Source: Candidatus Cloacimonadota bacterium
GTDB lineage: Bacteria; Cloacimonadota; Cloacimonadia; Cloacimonadales; JAFGVF01
NCBI GenBank assembly: GCA_016938155.1
Contig: JAFGVF010000088.1
Span: 1-8,343 of the forward strand
DNA: 8,343 nt
Direction of reading: 5' to 3'
Shown: positions 1-6,196 of the stretch, in pieces
Numbering within the stretch: position 1 is the stretch's first letter
How the letters are laid out: every line of letters starts with the position of its first letter
Notes under the pieces: model-generated
The model's database searches: none
What the model was told of the DNA's origin: nothing
Seen by the model: the letters and a program-made list of their open reading frames with translations, nothing else
Position numbers and translations under genes: made by a program

Positions 1-391
1 CTGCCTCAATACGTTCTACCTGGATTTCAGGATATATTTCTGGTAACGGGTCAGTACGAACGGTAACGATCCTTTCATAGCTAGTTCCCTCTTCTGTCGA
101 GAAAATAAACGTTACTTTATTGGCAGTTTGCGCATATAGCCCATAGATAGGAATTTCATGCTCAGTAGCAAAGTTCGCATACTGAACTTCAATATCGTCA
201 TCATGCTTGCCTGCAATACGTACAGTAATGCGTACCGGTTCCTTAGCAGTAATTGAGGCTACTGCACTTAAGGGAGCTATATCAGAAAGTTTGACCGAAA
301 TAAAAGGAGGACGGTTGATATACAAAATAATAATTGACAAAGCTAAAACCGCTATTGCTATGACAAGAATTCGAATAGTTGTTCTTTTCAT
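1..391 (-). CDS. Aryl-sulfate sulfotransferase, N-terminal part (runs off window)
   Basis: Only the first 130 codons are visible; the gene continues past position 1. It starts MKRTTIRILVIAIAVLAL, a basic start followed by about 20 hydrophobic residues, so the protein is exported or membrane-anchored. The next ~100 residues look like a beta-rich domain. The stretch IPIYGLYAQTANKVTF followed by TVRTDPLP resembles the N-terminal domain of bacterial arylsulfate sulfotransferases (ASST), where a similar 'IPIFGLYxxxANKVT' segment precedes the beta-propeller. ASSTs move sulfate from one phenolic donor to another through a catalytic histidine in the periplasm. That histidine would lie in the missing part, so activity cannot be judged. 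The start ATG has GGAG five bases upstream (positions 397-400). The family call comes from remembered motifs; a different exported beta-domain protein is possible. Confidence 0.68.
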   Translation of the reverse strand, partial: MKRTTIRILVIAIAVLALSIIILYINRPPFISVKLSDIAPLSAVASITAKEPVRITVRIAGKHDDDIEVQYANFATEHEIPIYGLYAQTANKVTFIFSTEEGTSYERIVTVRTDPLPEIYPEIQVERIEA

Positions 392-412
392 TGATGCTCC
401 GATACCAAAAAT

Positions 413-440
413 TTTATATTAGAACCGTACACTAATACAA
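413..440 (-). promoter_or_regulatory. Candidate promoter for the sulfotransferase gene
   Basis: On the minus strand TTGTAT (440-435) is followed after 16 bases by TATAAA (418-413), which matches five of six bases of the -10 consensus. The -35 match is weak (three of six). Transcription would start near 405, just ahead of the ATG at 391. The 81-base gap between the repressor stop and this gene shows no convincing terminator, so read-through from the upstream operon is also possible. Confidence 0.4.
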
Positions 441-472
441 TTCAAAATGGCAGCCCGTCACATCAAATAATC

Positions 473-1495
473 TTATCTATTAAGGCTAAATCGTGGTTTC
501 GTTACACTATCACGAATAATTAGTGCACCTTCCACCTCCAAAGTTTTAATGTAGTCTCTATTCTCTAGGCTTTTTAAAGTGATATCGAGAACAGCATCTG
601 CAATGGCATCAATCGGAAAGTTAATAGTGGTTAGTCTGGGCACAAGAGCTCCTGTAAAGGGCATGTTATCACATCCGATTACAGAAATATCTTCAGGTAC
701 AGAATACCCCGAATCAACAATACCACGTATTGCACCTAAAGCCGTCACATCATAATAAGCGAGCACTGCTGTAATTGCAGGATTATTCCTAATTAGAGTT
801 TGGACAGCATCAACTCCATCTTGATAATCGTATCCTTGACAGCGAATATAATTATTTGGATTAATATTAATTCCAGCATCTTTCAACGCTGCGATATATC
901 CATCCCTCTGGTGCATACTATGTGACAACTCCTTTGCGCGATCAATATATCCAATTTCAGAATGTCCATTCTCAATAAGATAGTTAACAGCATTATATGT
1001 TGATGCTCGATAATTCACAGTGACAGTACTAAGCCCAATGTGCTTAATGTCTCTGTCAACAAGGATAATGGGAATTCCACGATTCTTAATTTCAATAATC
1101 TTTTCTGCAATTTGAGTACTAGGAACAATAATTATTGCATCCACACTTTTCATAATAAGAGTATTTAAGGCAGAGACTTCCAATTCATAATCATTTGAAG
1201 TATTGCAAATAATTAAGCTATAGCGTTCACGCAGAAACAATTTTTGAATTGTTTCTGCGAGTTTACCAAACGTCTCATTTGAAATACTAGGAAGAACTAA
1301 ACCGACAGAAAATGTTTGTTTGCTCCTCAACCCACCAACTAGCATATTGGGATAGTATTCAAGCTTTTCGATAGCTGCATTCACACGCCCTACAAGTTTA
1401 GGACTAACGTATCGAGTTTTATTCACTACATGAGATACTGTTGCGATAGAAACCTGAGCTTCTTTAGCAACATCTTTAATCGTAGCAGCCATCAT
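473..1495 (-). CDS. LacI-family transcriptional repressor, PurR-like DNA-binding helix
   Basis: A full-length LacI/GalR regulator of 340 residues. Residues 5-50 form the helix-turn-helix: TIKDVAKEAQVS then the recognition helix IATVSHVVNKTRYVS. The histidine after TVS and the following NKTR match E. coli PurR rather than the TVSR of LacI. The hinge (about 51-60, LVGGLRSKQT) keeps the leucine that inserts into the minor groove at CG-centred operators. Residues ~62-330 form the periplasmic-binding-protein-like effector domain, with VGLVLPS, IPIILVDRD, YIDRA and SVIGCDNMPF in the expected order. Two adjacent ATG codons (1495 and 1492) follow AGGAG (1503-1499). Spacing is three and six bases, so initiation may be at 1492. 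It is the last gene of the transport operon, 46 bases after nagA, and most likely controls that operon in response to the imported sugar or a phosphorylated intermediate. The effector cannot be deduced. Confidence 0.93.
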   Translation of the reverse strand: MMAATIKDVAKEAQVSIATVSHVVNKTRYVSPKLVGRVNAAIEKLEYYPNMLVGGLRSKQTFSVGLVLPSISNETFGKLAETIQKLFLRERYSLIICNTSNDYELEVSALNTLIMKSVDAIIIVPSTQIAEKIIEIKNRGIPIILVDRDIKHIGLSTVTVNYRASTYNAVNYLIENGHSEIGYIDRAKELSHSMHQRDGYIAALKDAGININPNNYIRCQGYDYQDGVDAVQTLIRNNPAITAVLAYYDVTALGAIRGIVDSGYSVPEDISVIGCDNMPFTGALVPRLTTINFPIDAIADAVLDITLKSLENRDYIKTLEVEGALIIRDSVTKPRFSLNR

Positions 1496-1541
1496 TTACT
1501 CCTAATTTTCCCCGAGATCTTATAAAAATATGTTAGTTAAG

Positions 1542-2738
1542 TTAATCCATTCTATTTTTGAACATATTGCCTTTATTCATGATAAATTTCAAGTTAATGT
1601 CTTCATCAAATACCAACAGGTCAGCGTCCTTACCAGGTGAAATCATACCGATGGTATGTTCAACACCCATAATTTTTGCCGGAGTGGTAGTCATCATCAT
1701 TACCGCTTCATGAAGCGGAACCCCTACCTGTTTTACCATGGTCCTAATCAGTCTATCTGCTGTAGCTACACTTCCACCAAAGCTAGTTTTTCCTGGCATA
1801 TACGCCACACCATCTTCAACAACAACTCTTTGTCCATTTTTCAAACTTCCAATAATACTCTCGCCCTGAATCATTCCTGCTGCTCTAATTGAATCGGTTA
1901 CTAGGCAAATTTTTTCAGGACCTTTCATTTTATAGATGAGTCGTATAAGATTTGGGGGTAGGTGTTTCCCATCTGCAATTACTTCCACCGATAATGCATC
2001 CAAGATTAAGGCCATTTCTGCTACACCTAGTTTAAATTCTGAATTCTCTCTCTTTAATCTAGACATACCTAGAAATTCGTGTGTTACAAGAGAAAATCCA
2101 TTTTCTACTGCATTTTCCATGGCCTGCTCGTCAGCATTGGAATGCCCGATGGACATAACAACACCTTTTCGAGAAAGAGCAGCTCCCATTTTTAAAGCTT
2201 CAGGCAATTCAGGAGCTACTGTCCATCGTCTCACCATAGGAAATTTCTCAATGATATCCAGATATTCCTGTACGACAGGATTCTTGATATACCCAACATC
2301 CTGAGCTCCATGTTGCTCCTTAGCAAAATATGGACCTTCTAAATGAATTCCAAGAATATTGGGCATGTTCAGATCAGGAATTTGAGCAGCAATCCCAATA
2401 TTTTCAAGATTCTGAAAGAGTTCTTCCTGTGTAGAAGTCAGTGTTGTGGGAAGAATACTCGTAGTTCCGGACTCCATATGTGCTTTGCATCCTGTAATAA
2501 CAGCATCTACTGTACCATCCATGAAATCGGCACCACCAGCCCCATGTGTGTGAAGTTCAATAAACCCAGGCGACAGATAATGGTTTTTTACGTCTATTAC
2601 TGTGTCTCCTGCTTGCTTATCAAAACTACCTTGAAATACTTCCGTAATTAAAGAGCCTTCTACAATAACCCCTGCATTTTGAATTACACGGTAGGGAGTT
2701 ATTACCCTACCGTTGGTGAATATCGTTCTTTTTTTAAT
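1542..2738 (-). CDS. nagA: N-acetylglucosamine-6-phosphate deacetylase (NagA family), apparent ATT start
   Basis: An amidohydrolase-superfamily enzyme that removes acetate from an N-acetyl-amino-sugar 6-phosphate in the cytoplasm. With the start at 2738 it has 398 residues, normal for NagA. The N-terminal small domain ends in SPGFIELHTHGAGG, giving the metal-site pair H63/H65. Then come HLEGP (E134), GHSNA (H199), TH (H220), DGKH (H259) and VTDS (D282, the expected catalytic aspartate). All the usual metal and catalytic positions are filled. THEFLGMS and KTSFGGSVATADR differ from E. coli and resemble a clostridial-type NagA subgroup. The first ATG in frame, at 2522, lies after H63/H65 and would delete the metal site and a beta strand domain. 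Upstream, the frame is open back to a TAG at 2759-2757 without any ATG, GTG or TTG. AAAGGAGG (2752-2745) sits six bases before ATT at 2738, so ATT is the best start. It lies 13 bases after nagB. Confidence 0.9.
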   Translation of the reverse strand: MKKRTIFTNGRVITPYRVIQNAGVIVEGSLITEVFQGSFDKQAGDTVIDVKNHYLSPGFIELHTHGAGGADFMDGTVDAVITGCKAHMESGTTSILPTTLTSTQEELFQNLENIGIAAQIPDLNMPNILGIHLEGPYFAKEQHGAQDVGYIKNPVVQEYLDIIEKFPMVRRWTVAPELPEALKMGAALSRKGVVMSIGHSNADEQAMENAVENGFSLVTHEFLGMSRLKRENSEFKLGVAEMALILDALSVEVIADGKHLPPNLIRLIYKMKGPEKICLVTDSIRAAGMIQGESIIGSLKNGQRVVVEDGVAYMPGKTSFGGSVATADRLIRTMVKQVGVPLHEAVMMMTTTPAKIMGVEHTIGMISPGKDADLLVFDEDINLKFIMNKGNMFKNRMD

Positions 2739-2744
2739 AATCGG

Positions 2745-2752
2745 CCTCCTTT
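2745..2752 (-). promoter_or_regulatory. Strong Shine-Dalgarno deciding the nagA start
   Basis: AAAGGAGG overlaps the last base of the nagB stop codon and lies six bases before the ATT at 2738-2736. The same AAAGGAGG with the same six-base spacing precedes the TTG start of the ATPase gene at 6067. This shared geometry supports ATT at 2738 over the adjacent ATT at 2741, which would be only three bases away. Confidence 0.75.
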
Positions 2753-3540
2753 CAAACTAAACCTATCCAAGAAGGATCAAGTAATGAGGAGGAATCTTGA
2801 TCCAAGTAAAGGGTAGCATTATGGTGCTTTCGTAAAATTGAACCAGGACAGGCTGTGCTGATCTCCTCAGTAAGACACTTTTTTATTATCTCTCGCTTTG
2901 TTGATCCAGGCACGAAAGTTAGCAAAACATCGGCATTATACAAAGCCGGCATGGTAAGAGTAATTGCAGATTGAGGTATCTCATTCACGTCGCCAAACCA
3001 GCCATCGGTCACTTGTTGCTGTTTACACTGATTATCTAATTGCGGATTGATTTTAACCAGTTGCTGGTCGTTGAAATTAGCAATATGGGGATCATTAAAT
3101 GCCAAGTGCCCATTTTCACCTATTCCTAAAAATACAATATCAACACCAAATTTCTTAAGCAACCCTTCATAGCGTTGACATTCAGCCTCCAGATCCTGTG
3201 CATTACCATCAATATAGAAGGCATTTTTCAATGGCACCTTATCAAAGAACCTCACTTTTATATACTGCCCAAAGCTTTGTTCAGCACCAGCAGGAAGTCC
3301 GATATATTCATCCATATGAAATGCGTTGACACGGCTCCAGTCAATAGTATTGTCCAATAATAATTCGTTTAACACATCCATTTGAGAAGGTGCAGAAGCA
3401 AATACAATACTTATGCTTTCTTTTTCTGCTAATTTTTTTTTGATTGCGTTTGCAGCATCCTCGGCTCCAACTTTTCCTAACTCTTTACGTGTATCAAAGA
3501 TTTTTATTCGCAAAGAATCCTTCTTACCAGTTTTGTACAT
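2752..3540 (-). CDS. nagB: Glucosamine-6-phosphate deaminase-like protein (NagB family) with altered active site
   Basis: A 262-residue Rossmann-type sugar-phosphate isomerase of the NagB/6-phosphogluconolactonase superfamily. NagB converts glucosamine 6-phosphate to fructose 6-phosphate and ammonia in the cytoplasm. AFHMDEYIGLP (73-83) gives D77, equivalent to the catalytic base D72 of E. coli NagB. GIGENGHLAFNDP (139-151) matches the E. coli NDGHIAFNEP segment and keeps the ring-opening histidine (H145). It replaces D141 with N143 and E148 with D150. The phosphate loop FASAPSQ (47-53) also departs from the TGGTP form. From memory this is a recurring NagB-like subgroup annotated as deaminase, so the protein is probably functional, but its substrate may differ. 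Start ATG at 3540 has AAAGGAG nine bases upstream. It lies 23 bases after the permease and 13 before nagA, fitting the step after deacetylation. Confidence 0.85.
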   Translation of the reverse strand: MYKTGKKDSLRIKIFDTRKELGKVGAEDAANAIKKKLAEKESISIVFASAPSQMDVLNELLLDNTIDWSRVNAFHMDEYIGLPAGAEQSFGQYIKVRFFDKVPLKNAFYIDGNAQDLEAECQRYEGLLKKFGVDIVFLGIGENGHLAFNDPHIANFNDQQLVKINPQLDNQCKQQQVTDGWFGDVNEIPQSAITLTMPALYNADVLLTFVPGSTKREIIKKCLTEEISTACPGSILRKHHNATLYLDQDSSSLLDPSWIGLV

Positions 3541-3563
3541 AGTTATAATCTCCTTTCTGTTTA

Positions 3564-4556
3564 TTATGCTTTGTGCATCTTATTTTTTCGTAATGTATCT
3601 CCAAGTACAGCAACGAGAAGGATTAATCCAAGAATCAATCGTTGCCAATAGATATTTACACCGAGAATATTGAATGCATTTACGACGATAGCCATTATGA
3701 GGATTCCAAGAAATGTTCCAAACATAGTTCCTTCTCCTCCGGCAAGAGAAGCTCCACCAATTACACATCCTGCAATGACATTCATCTCCATTCCCTGGCC
3801 TGAAGTGGGAATTGCACCTCCCATTCGAGAAGCCATGAGCAAACCTGAGACCCCAGACATAAAACCGACAAAAGTATATACACCAACACGTAGCCGATCT
3901 ACTCTAATTCCTGATAGTCGTGCAGCTTCCTCACTTCCGCCAATAAAATAATATTGACGAAAAAATCCAGATTTTGCATAAATAGCCCCAAAAATTATCA
4001 TAAGTACAAATGTTATGATAATGGGAGTCTGAATCCCAAAAAAAGAGGTTCTTGCGATAACGTTAAATTCATCGGGAAGATTTGGTTTACCGAGTCCTCT
4101 CGTGAGCACATAAATGACTCCTCGAACAATCGATTGCATGGCTAACGTGGTAATTAACGCATTAACCTTAAGCTTTGCAATGATCAATCCATTAAGCAGA
4201 CCAACACCTGTAGCAGCAAGAAGACCGATAATAATTGAAAATCCAATGCCAAAATCATTGGAGAGCATTATACCGACCATGATTCCACTGAAACCTGCAA
4301 CTGATCCAACAGAAAGATCAAACCCACCGGATATGAAAAGTGCTGTCATACCGATTGCGATAATCAGTTCAAAGGATGAGCCTAGCAGAATAGAGTGAAT
4401 ATTCCCTGGTACGACGAAAGTTGGTTTGATGATCGTTAGAATAATGACAGCTACCGCAATGACTAAAATCAGAGGGGTTTCCTTGAACATCATGATTCGA
4501 CCTGCGGTCGCGCTAAAACGACTTTTATTTTTATTGATCATTTCTGTATCTGACAT
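3564..4556 (-). CDS. Sugar ABC transporter permease, RbsC family
   Basis: A 330-residue polytopic inner-membrane protein of the ribose/galactose-type (CUT2) permease family, near the usual length. After a ~25-residue cytoplasmic N-terminus there are about 8-10 hydrophobic segments, for example 29-43, 62-76, 85-99, 104-124, 177-195, 224-242, 276-296 and 307-319. Family landmarks are present: ISGGFDLSVGS (75-85), NGLIIAKLKVNALITTLAM (122-140), the cytoplasmic coupling segment GGSEEAARLSGIRVDR (206-221) that contacts the ATPase, and GGASLAGGEGTMFGTFLG (267-284). Only one permease is encoded, so it would act as a homodimer as in the ribose system. AAGGAG lies six bases before the ATG. It begins 17 bases after the ATPase stop, consistent with translational linkage in one mRNA. 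Sugar specificity cannot be read from it. Confidence 0.95.
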   Translation of the reverse strand: MSDTEMINKNKSRFSATAGRIMMFKETPLILVIAVAVIILTIIKPTFVVPGNIHSILLGSSFELIIAIGMTALFISGGFDLSVGSVAGFSGIMVGIMLSNDFGIGFSIIIGLLAATGVGLLNGLIIAKLKVNALITTLAMQSIVRGVIYVLTRGLGKPNLPDEFNVIARTSFFGIQTPIIITFVLMIIFGAIYAKSGFFRQYYFIGGSEEAARLSGIRVDRLRVGVYTFVGFMSGVSGLLMASRMGGAIPTSGQGMEMNVIAGCVIGGASLAGGEGTMFGTFLGILIMAIVVNAFNILGVNIYWQRLILGLILLVAVLGDTLRKNKMHKA

Positions 4557-4573
4557 ATCTTACTCCTTATTAC

Positions 4574-6067
4574 CTATGCTTTATGAATTGATAACAATAC
4601 GTCTTGAAGTTTAAAATCTTCTCTATCAAATTCAGCAGTTATTTTTCCATCAACCATACTTATTACTCTGTCACAAACATTTAAAAGCTCTTCTAATTCA
4701 GAAGAGATCATCAGAATCGAGTAACCCTTTTGTGCAAGGTCAGAAAAGATTGTGTGAATATCTTTCTTTGCTTTTACGTCAATTCCCCGTGTAGGATCTA
4801 AAGCAATCAATAGTCTAGGATCGGCAGCAATGCATTTGGCTAGCAATATTTTTTGCTGATTCCCTCCAGAAAGATATCGTACTTCCTGTCCTAACGAGTG
4901 CAATTTAATATGCATCTTTCTTCGAAATTCTTCCGAAAGTGCACGCACTTTTTTTTCTTTGATCCATCCATTAACTGAAACCTTTTTGATAGCACTTGCG
5001 TAGATATTATTTTTTACGTCCTGATCAAGGAAAAGCCCTTCTGTTTTACGATTTTCTGGAAGTAAAATAATTCCGTTCTGAAGGGCCTCGACAGGATTAC
5101 GAACAGAGACAGCCTTTTCGTTTATTCGAATTGTTCCTGAATTGGTACTCATGACACCTGCTAACGCTTTACAAACAGCGTCCTTTCCACAACCTACAAC
5201 ACCAGCCAATCCTACAATTTCACCCTTCTTAATATGCAGGTTAAAATCGGAGAATGATCCATGTTTAGAAAGGTTCTCAATAGAAATAAAATTCTGTAAA
5301 TCCCTTTTGATTCTTGTTTCGTAGGTCATATATTGATCGGCACTCTGATTGATCATGAGTTCAATGAGCTTTTTCTCATTAAGTTCATCTGGATCAAATA
5401 CTCCTACTGAATTCCCATCACGTAGTACAAAGACCCTATCGACAATGGTAAATACTTCTTCCAGAAAATGTGTAATGTATATAATTGAGTAACCTGATTC
5501 ACGTAGAGATTGTATAAAAGTGAAAAGTATATCTATTTCATTTTTCTCAAGAGATGACGTTGGTTCATCAAGAATAAGCACTTTTGGTTTTTTTGATACA
5601 GCTTTTAAGATTTCCACAATTTGCCGCTTACCAATGGTTAAATCACCCACAAGTTCATTACTCTGAATATCAACATTAAATTGTTTAAGTAATGCGGTGG
5701 TTTGCTTATGAACCTTTTTCTTGTCAATTGAACCTAGCTTATTCTGGGGAAAATTCCCGATAAAGATATTGTCAGCTACGGTTAAATTATTTGCTAAACT
5801 GAGTTCCTGAAATACTACAGATATCCCAGATTCTCCAGCAACTTTCATATCGTAGGTTTCTTTATGAATCCCTTCGATCGAGATGCTCCCTGAATCAGCT
5901 TTTACGACACCAGACAATATTTTTATCAGCGTGCTTTTCCCAGCACCATTTTCTCCAACAAGACCCAACACTTCACCTTTACGTAGGTCAAAGTTGATAT
6001 TCTTCAACACCCTATTTCCATAATATGATTTATTAATACCGTTTGTTTCAATAATCGGAATATCCAA
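4574..6067 (-). CDS. Sugar ABC transporter ATPase with two nucleotide-binding domains (RbsA/MglA type), TTG start
   Basis: A 497-residue cytoplasmic ATPase with two fused ABC domains, powering uptake by the adjacent permease. Domain 1 (about 1-240): Walker A GENGAGKST (38-46), Q-loop Q87, a degenerate signature LTIGKRQ (143-149), Walker B LILDEPTSSL (164-173) and switch histidine H200. Domain 2 (about 255-497): degenerate Walker A GVVGCGKDAV (289-298, Asp in place of Ser/Thr), intact signature LSGGNQQK (399-406) and altered Walker B LLIALDPTRG (419-428, usual LILDEPTRG). The canonical Walker A and B of domain 1 thus pair with the good signature of domain 2, giving one competent ATP site and one degenerate site, a known tendency in this family. 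The start is TTG at 6067, with AAAGGAGG (6081-6074) six bases upstream and no better ATG before domain 1. It lies 129 bases after the binding-protein gene and 17 before the permease. Confidence 0.96.
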   Translation of the reverse strand: MDIPIIETNGINKSYYGNRVLKNINFDLRKGEVLGLVGENGAGKSTLIKILSGVVKADSGSISIEGIHKETYDMKVAGESGISVVFQELSLANNLTVADNIFIGNFPQNKLGSIDKKKVHKQTTALLKQFNVDIQSNELVGDLTIGKRQIVEILKAVSKKPKVLILDEPTSSLEKNEIDILFTFIQSLRESGYSIIYITHFLEEVFTIVDRVFVLRDGNSVGVFDPDELNEKKLIELMINQSADQYMTYETRIKRDLQNFISIENLSKHGSFSDFNLHIKKGEIVGLAGVVGCGKDAVCKALAGVMSTNSGTIRINEKAVSVRNPVEALQNGIILLPENRKTEGLFLDQDVKNNIYASAIKKVSVNGWIKEKKVRALSEEFRRKMHIKLHSLGQEVRYLSGGNQQKILLAKCIAADPRLLIALDPTRGIDVKAKKDIHTIFSDLAQKGYSILMISSELEELLNVCDRVISMVDGKITAEFDREDFKLQDVLLSIHKA

Positions 6068-6196
6068 TTGAAACCTCCTTTCACCTTCATTCTCTGCACA
6101 AAAAATATTTTTACATCAGGTGATTTATCAGGATGAATTCATTCAAGCAGGGAAGAGAACCCAAATATATTGGATTCTCTTCCTGCGGTATTCACC
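6068..6196. other. Spacer between binding-protein and ATPase genes
   Basis: This 129-base gap is the longest inside the operon. It holds the stem-loop described separately (6147-6186), a perfect 10-base palindrome ATGAATTCAT (6133-6142), a TGAT-TT-ATCA inverted repeat (6120-6129 region), a 12-base AT palindrome (6101-6112) and the ATPase ribosome-binding site. I see no convincing internal promoter with both -35 and -10 boxes. Confidence 0.6.
6147..6186 (-). other. Strong stem-loop after the binding-protein stop codon
   Basis: Read on the transcript, the first 17 bases (GCAGGAAGAGAATCCAA) pair with the last 18, with one bulged C, one G·U pair and a five-base loop. It begins ten bases after the stop codon of the binding protein. 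No U-run follows (TTGAATGAATT), so it is not a standard intrinsic terminator for the whole operon. Such hairpins behind the first, binding-protein cistron commonly protect its mRNA or partly terminate transcription, so that much more binding protein than transporter is made. That role is inferred here. Confidence 0.8.

Noticed and set aside
207..422. Plus-strand reading frame of 71 codons
   Set aside because: It lies antisense to the sulfotransferase start and its promoter region, has no recognisable domain, and is explained as a shadow of the minus-strand gene.
1496..1541. Separate promoter for the repressor gene
   Set aside because: Only weak boxes with 15-base spacing (TTAACT and TATAAG) are present in the 46-base gap; co-transcription with nagA is simpler.
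1936..2304. Plus-strand reading frame of 122 codons inside nagA
   Set aside because: It is antisense to conserved NagA motifs, has low-complexity composition and no family likeness.
1542..2522. NagA starting at the ATG at 2522 (326 residues)
   Set aside because: It would remove the conserved GFIELHTHG metal-binding segment, which is encoded intact in the same frame just upstream behind a strong ribosome site.
6147..6186. Intrinsic terminator ending the operon after the binding protein
   Set aside because: The stem is not followed by a U-run, and the partner ATPase and permease genes lie directly downstream without a convincing promoter of their own.
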